From the NCBI GenBank assembly GCA_903952265.1, contig CAJBEU010000002.1, positions 1 through 64,000 on the forward strand: a DNA stretch of 64,000 nt. The letters are read 5' to 3'. Below the pieces are notes generated by a model, which worked only from the letters and a program-made list of their open reading frames with translations, made no database searches and was not told where the DNA came from. Made by a program: the position numbers and the translations under genes. Origin of the DNA: an uncultured Rickettsiales bacterium. Lineage in GTDB: Bacteria; Pseudomonadota; Alphaproteobacteria; Rickettsiales; Rickettsiaceae. Each line of letters opens with the position of its first letter. Positions within the stretch are counted from its first letter, which is position 1. Below, one piece after another: positions 61,407-64,000 of this stretch.

Positions 61407-63284
61407 TTAATAAACTGATTTTTGGCTAGTCAGATGTTTAGATTCACTTTTTTTAATATATACAAGTAGAGCAAGTATTGCTGAGGGCGTCATTCCTTGA
61501 ATTTGTTTTGCTTCTCTGATAGTACTTGGACGCCTCAAACTGAGTTTTTCTTTTAGTTCTGTGGAAATACTATCTATTGAATTAAAGTCAATTTTGCTTG
61601 GAATCTCACATTGTTCCTCTTTTTTAAACCAAGAGATTTCTTTTTCTTGCCTCTCTATGTAAGCGCTGTATTTCGCCTCAATATTTAAAATTTCTAGCAA
61701 GGAATGATCTTCTTGGCATAAGTTTGGCATGAGAGTTTTTAATGTGTATACCGAGCATTCTTTAAGAGATAATATCTCATATAGAGTACGCTGTTTGCCA
61801 TTTTTAAACTCGAGTGCAACATCGCTTGATGCAGCTTCAGCAAGATTTGTATCTTGCAAATTCTTACGTAAGCTGTTTATTGCTTTCATTTTTGACTCAA
61901 ATACTTTAACTCGATTAGAATCCAGGCACCCTATCTTTATTCCAAGAGGAGAAAGTCTAAGGTCCGCGTTATCTTGTCTAAGCAAAAGACGATACTCAGA
62001 TCTAGAGGTAAACATTCGGTAAGGTTCCGTTACTCCCTGAGTGATAAGGTCATCTATCATTACTCCTATGTATGCATCCGTTCTGTCTAAAATAAATGTT
62101 TCTCTATTTTGCGCTTTGAGAGCGGCATTAATGCCTGCAATCAGTCCTTGACCAGCTGCTTCTTCATAGCCTGTAGTGCCATTGATTTGACCTGCAAAGA
62201 ACAATCCACTAACTCTTTTAGTTTCAAGGGAAGGTCTTAGTTCTTTTGGATTTATGAAGTCATACTCTACCGCATATCCAGGTGCGGTCATTTCTACATT
62301 TTCTAAGCCTTTAATGGTTCTTAAAAACTCTATCTGAACTTCTGTAGGCAATGAGTTAGAAATGCCGTTTGGATATACTAAAGGGGAGTTTAGTCCTTCT
62401 GGCTCTAAAAAAACCTGATGACTCGCTTTATCGGCAAATCTTTTTACTTTATCTTGTATAGAAGGACAATATCTAGGATTTTTACTGACGCTTTTTGACA
62501 AAGCCACTCCAGATTTATGTATATTGTTTCTTATTATGTCGTGTGTTTTTTGGTTAGTGTGAGTTATATAACAATTAACTTGGGGCACTAAAATAGATCT
62601 ATTTAGGTAGGAAAACGGCACTGGCACATCATCTCCGGGTTGAGCCTCAAGCTTTGAATAGTCTATGGTACTGCTTTTTAGTCTTGGAGGAGTTCCAGTA
62701 AAAAGTCTACCTAACTCAAAACCATGTTTCTTTAGGGTTTGAGATATACCGTAGGATGCACTCTCTCCCATTCTTCCTAAATTCTGCACCGTATCTCCTA
62801 TATATATTTTTGCAGAAAGAAATGTTCCTGTACATAGCACTAAAGTTTTTGTGTTAATCTGACTTCCGTCTTCTAAAATCACGCCATTTACTTCGTCATT
62901 TTTTATTTGAATATCTTTTATTTTATTCAGTATTAAGGAGAGATTTTTTTGAGAAGTAATGAAGCTACAAACGGCTTTTCTGTACAGATCTCTGTCTGCC
63001 TGAGCTCTTGGACCCCAAACTGCAGCTCCACGACTTTGGTTAAGCATCTTATAATGTATGCCTGCTTTGTCTATTGCTTGTGCCATTATTCCTCCTAAAG
63101 CATCTATCTCTTTTACAATCGTGCCTTTTCCAATGCCTCCAATTGAAGGATTGCAGGACATTTGGCCGAGATTGGAATCAGAAGGGGTAATTAGGGCAGT
63201 TTTTGCTCCCATTCTGGCAGACGCAGATGCGGCTTCGCAACCTGCATGCCCTCCTCCTACTATAACTACGTCAAAGCCTTGCAT
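61407..63284 (-). CDS. mnmG: tRNA uridine-5-carboxymethylaminomethyl modification enzyme MnmG (GidA)
   Basis: FAD-dependent enzyme that, with MnmE, modifies the wobble uridine of several tRNAs. The dinucleotide-binding [13 protein letters not shown] and the [16 protein letters not shown] stretch are conserved. The frame is open to a TTG at 63302. ATG 63284 ([13 protein letters not shown]) better matches family starts and gives 625 residues. Either start overlaps the preceding unknown gene, by 19 or 37 bases. Confidence 0.96.
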   Translation of the reverse strand: MQGFDVVIVGGGHAGCEAASASARMGAKTALITPSDSNLGQMSCNPSIGGIGKGTIVKEIDALGGIMAQAIDKAGIHYKMLNQSRGAAVWGPRAQADRDLYRKAVCSFITSQKNLSLILNKIKDIQIKNDEVNGVILEDGSQINTKTLVLCTGTFLSAKIYIGDTVQNLGRMGESASYGISQTLKKHGFELGRLFTGTPPRLKSSTIDYSKLEAQPGDDVPVPFSYLNRSILVPQVNCYITHTNQKTHDIIRNNIHKSGVALSKSVSKNPRYCPSIQDKVKRFADKASHQVFLEPEGLNSPLVYPNGISNSLPTEVQIEFLRTIKGLENVEMTAPGYAVEYDFINPKELRPSLETKRVSGLFFAGQINGTTGYEEAAGQGLIAGINAALKAQNRETFILDRTDAYIGVMIDDLITQGVTEPYRMFTSRSEYRLLLRQDNADLRLSPLGIKIGCLDSNRVKVFESKMKAINSLRKNLQDTNLAEAASSDVALEFKNGKQRTLYEILSLKECSVYTLKTLMPNLCQEDHSLLEILNIEAKYSAYIERQEKEISWFKKEEQCEIPSKIDFNSIDSISTELKEKLSLRRPSTIREAKQIQGMTPSAILALLVYIKKSESKHLTSQKSVY

Positions 63285-63910
63285 AGATGGATTATCGTAC
63301 AAAAAGTGAACCTAAGGTGTGCTGCGCAGAGAGTCTCTATTCTTTTGTGATGAGTCTTTACCATTTTGATTAAAGATCCAACAATTCTTGTTAGAATTTT
63401 CGATAGAGTATCAACAATTTTTGTTAAAACACTAGTAAGAAAGACGACAATGGATCCAACAAAACACCAAGAGCAAGCTATGCAAATTGCTTTGCCTAAC
63501 TCTCCTACTGTTCCTCCTAACATTTCTTCGAATTTAGTTCTGTAAAAAAAGTCCAAGGCTGAGCACTCTTTTGGAGGTTTCATATTTTTCCAAAATTCTA
63601 TTTCCTCTCTTGCGACTTTGTAGGCGTCATCAACAAACCTGGATCCAGATTTTGGAGTTTCTCGATCTTTCCAAATTTTCACTTTTATGTCTTGCCTTAC
63701 ATCCTCAGGGATTGTGTTTGGTAAATCGTCCGGTAACTCCTTTTTCTCTAGATATTTGATTATCGTTAATGCGGGCTCATCTAGGTCGCTTGGATTTCCT
63801 GCAAATGTGCCTATTGCCACAATGAAAGCCAACAAAACAATTCCTGATCGTATTACGAAAGTCCCTGGGGTCAAAAAGCCATAAATTTTTCTGACCGGAG
63901 TTTTGAACAC
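63266..63910 (-). CDS. Unknown membrane protein between infC and mnmG
   Basis: A 214-residue frame, GTG start nine bases after the infC stop, so it is likely translated with it. It has hydrophobic segments at about residues 18-37 and 141-163, separated by a charged region rich in Lys, Glu and Asp with an acidic stretch near residue 60. Cys143, Cys146 and Cys149 lie close together in or next to the second segment. I do not recognise the family. Its end overlaps mnmG. Confidence 0.65.
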   Translation of the reverse strand: MFKTPVRKIYGFLTPGTFVIRSGIVLLAFIVAIGTFAGNPSDLDEPALTIIKYLEKKELPDDLPNTIPEDVRQDIKVKIWKDRETPKSGSRFVDDAYKVAREEIEFWKNMKPPKECSALDFFYRTKFEEMLGGTVGELGKAICIACSWCFVGSIVVFLTSVLTKIVDTLSKILTRIVGSLIKMVKTHHKRIETLCAAHLRFTFCTIIHLCKALT

Positions 63911-63919
63911 CTGATTTTA

Positions 63920-64000
63920 TTATTTTGGTAGCGATTTATTTGGAGCTATTCTCATGATCATTTGTTTTCCTTCTAATTTTGCCTCAGAGTCTTTTACAGC
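63920..64000 (-). CDS. infC: Translation initiation factor IF-3, C-terminal end (runs off right edge)
   Basis: The last 26 codons are visible before TAA (63920-63922). They read AVKDSEAKLEGKQMIMRIAP and end NKSLPK, matching the IF-3 C-terminal pattern (PKMEGRxMxMVLAPK). The rest of the gene lies outside the window. The unknown membrane gene and mnmG follow on the same strand. Confidence 0.85.
   Translation of the reverse strand, partial: AVKDSEAKLEGKQMIMRIAPNKSLPK

Overview
The window looks like a chromosome segment of an AT-rich, probably host-associated alphaproteobacterium, of the Rickettsiales or Holosporales type. The evidence is the low-GC coding sequence, two glutamyl-tRNA synthetases and no glutaminyl-tRNA synthetase in view, ChpT (the CtrA-pathway phosphotransferase), a DUF2155 protein, an AddB-type repair protein, an efp-suhB pair, and flagellar export genes scattered among housekeeping genes. 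Genus cannot be decided from sequence reading alone. No rRNA, insertion sequence, prophage or CRISPR array was seen.

Layout. 1-2.8 kb: the start of an alanine-rich repeat protein running off the left edge (minus strand), then murG and ftsW (minus). 3-10.2 kb: M23 peptidase, dnaQ, pgsA (plus), mrp (minus), and the hflK-hflC-degP membrane quality-control operon (plus). 10.3-15.1 kb: alaS followed by flhA (minus). 15.2-25 kb: tRNA-Gly, a small unknown gene, ndk, a two-piece addB, yidC, engB, ligA and pepP. 25-32 kb: gltX-holB-recG, an ABC-F ATPase, infA and ybeY (minus). 32-40 kb: flhB (plus), then map-radC, pheT, pheS and RNase J (minus). 40.2-44.2 kb: chpT, two tRNAs, an AsmA-like protein and a DUF2155 protein. 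44.2-51.4 kb: aspS, a sodium:solute symporter, an AmpG-like transporter, a divergent lytic transglycosylase, and birA. 51.6-54.3 kb: tRNA-Met, rpsI, rplM and a peptide transporter. 54.5-64 kb: ygfZ, dnaB, the second gltX, a degenerate suhB with efp, rluC-like, dapB, mnmG, an unknown membrane protein, and the 3' end of infC at the right edge.

Together the genes cover translation (six aminoacyl-tRNA synthetase genes, with PheRS as two subunits; IF-1, IF-3, EF-P, two ribosomal proteins, methionine aminopeptidase, tRNA modification), replication and repair (DnaB, DnaQ, HolB, LigA, RecG, AddB), peptidoglycan synthesis and turnover (MurG, FtsW, DapB, M23, Slt, AmpG-like), membrane biogenesis (YidC, AsmA-like, PgsA, HflKC, DegP) and nutrient import (peptide and sodium-coupled transporters). 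Two flagellar export components and ChpT point to a retained motility or CtrA-type programme.

Most of the window is conserved core genome. No obvious new multi-gene system stands out. The more unusual points are the 39-bp repeat gene at the left edge, an inositol-monophosphatase homologue without its metal-binding aspartates, an FlhB with NPDH at the self-cleavage site, an Mrp ATPase without its CxxC motif, addB split in two reading frames, and an unknown membrane gene between infC and mnmG.
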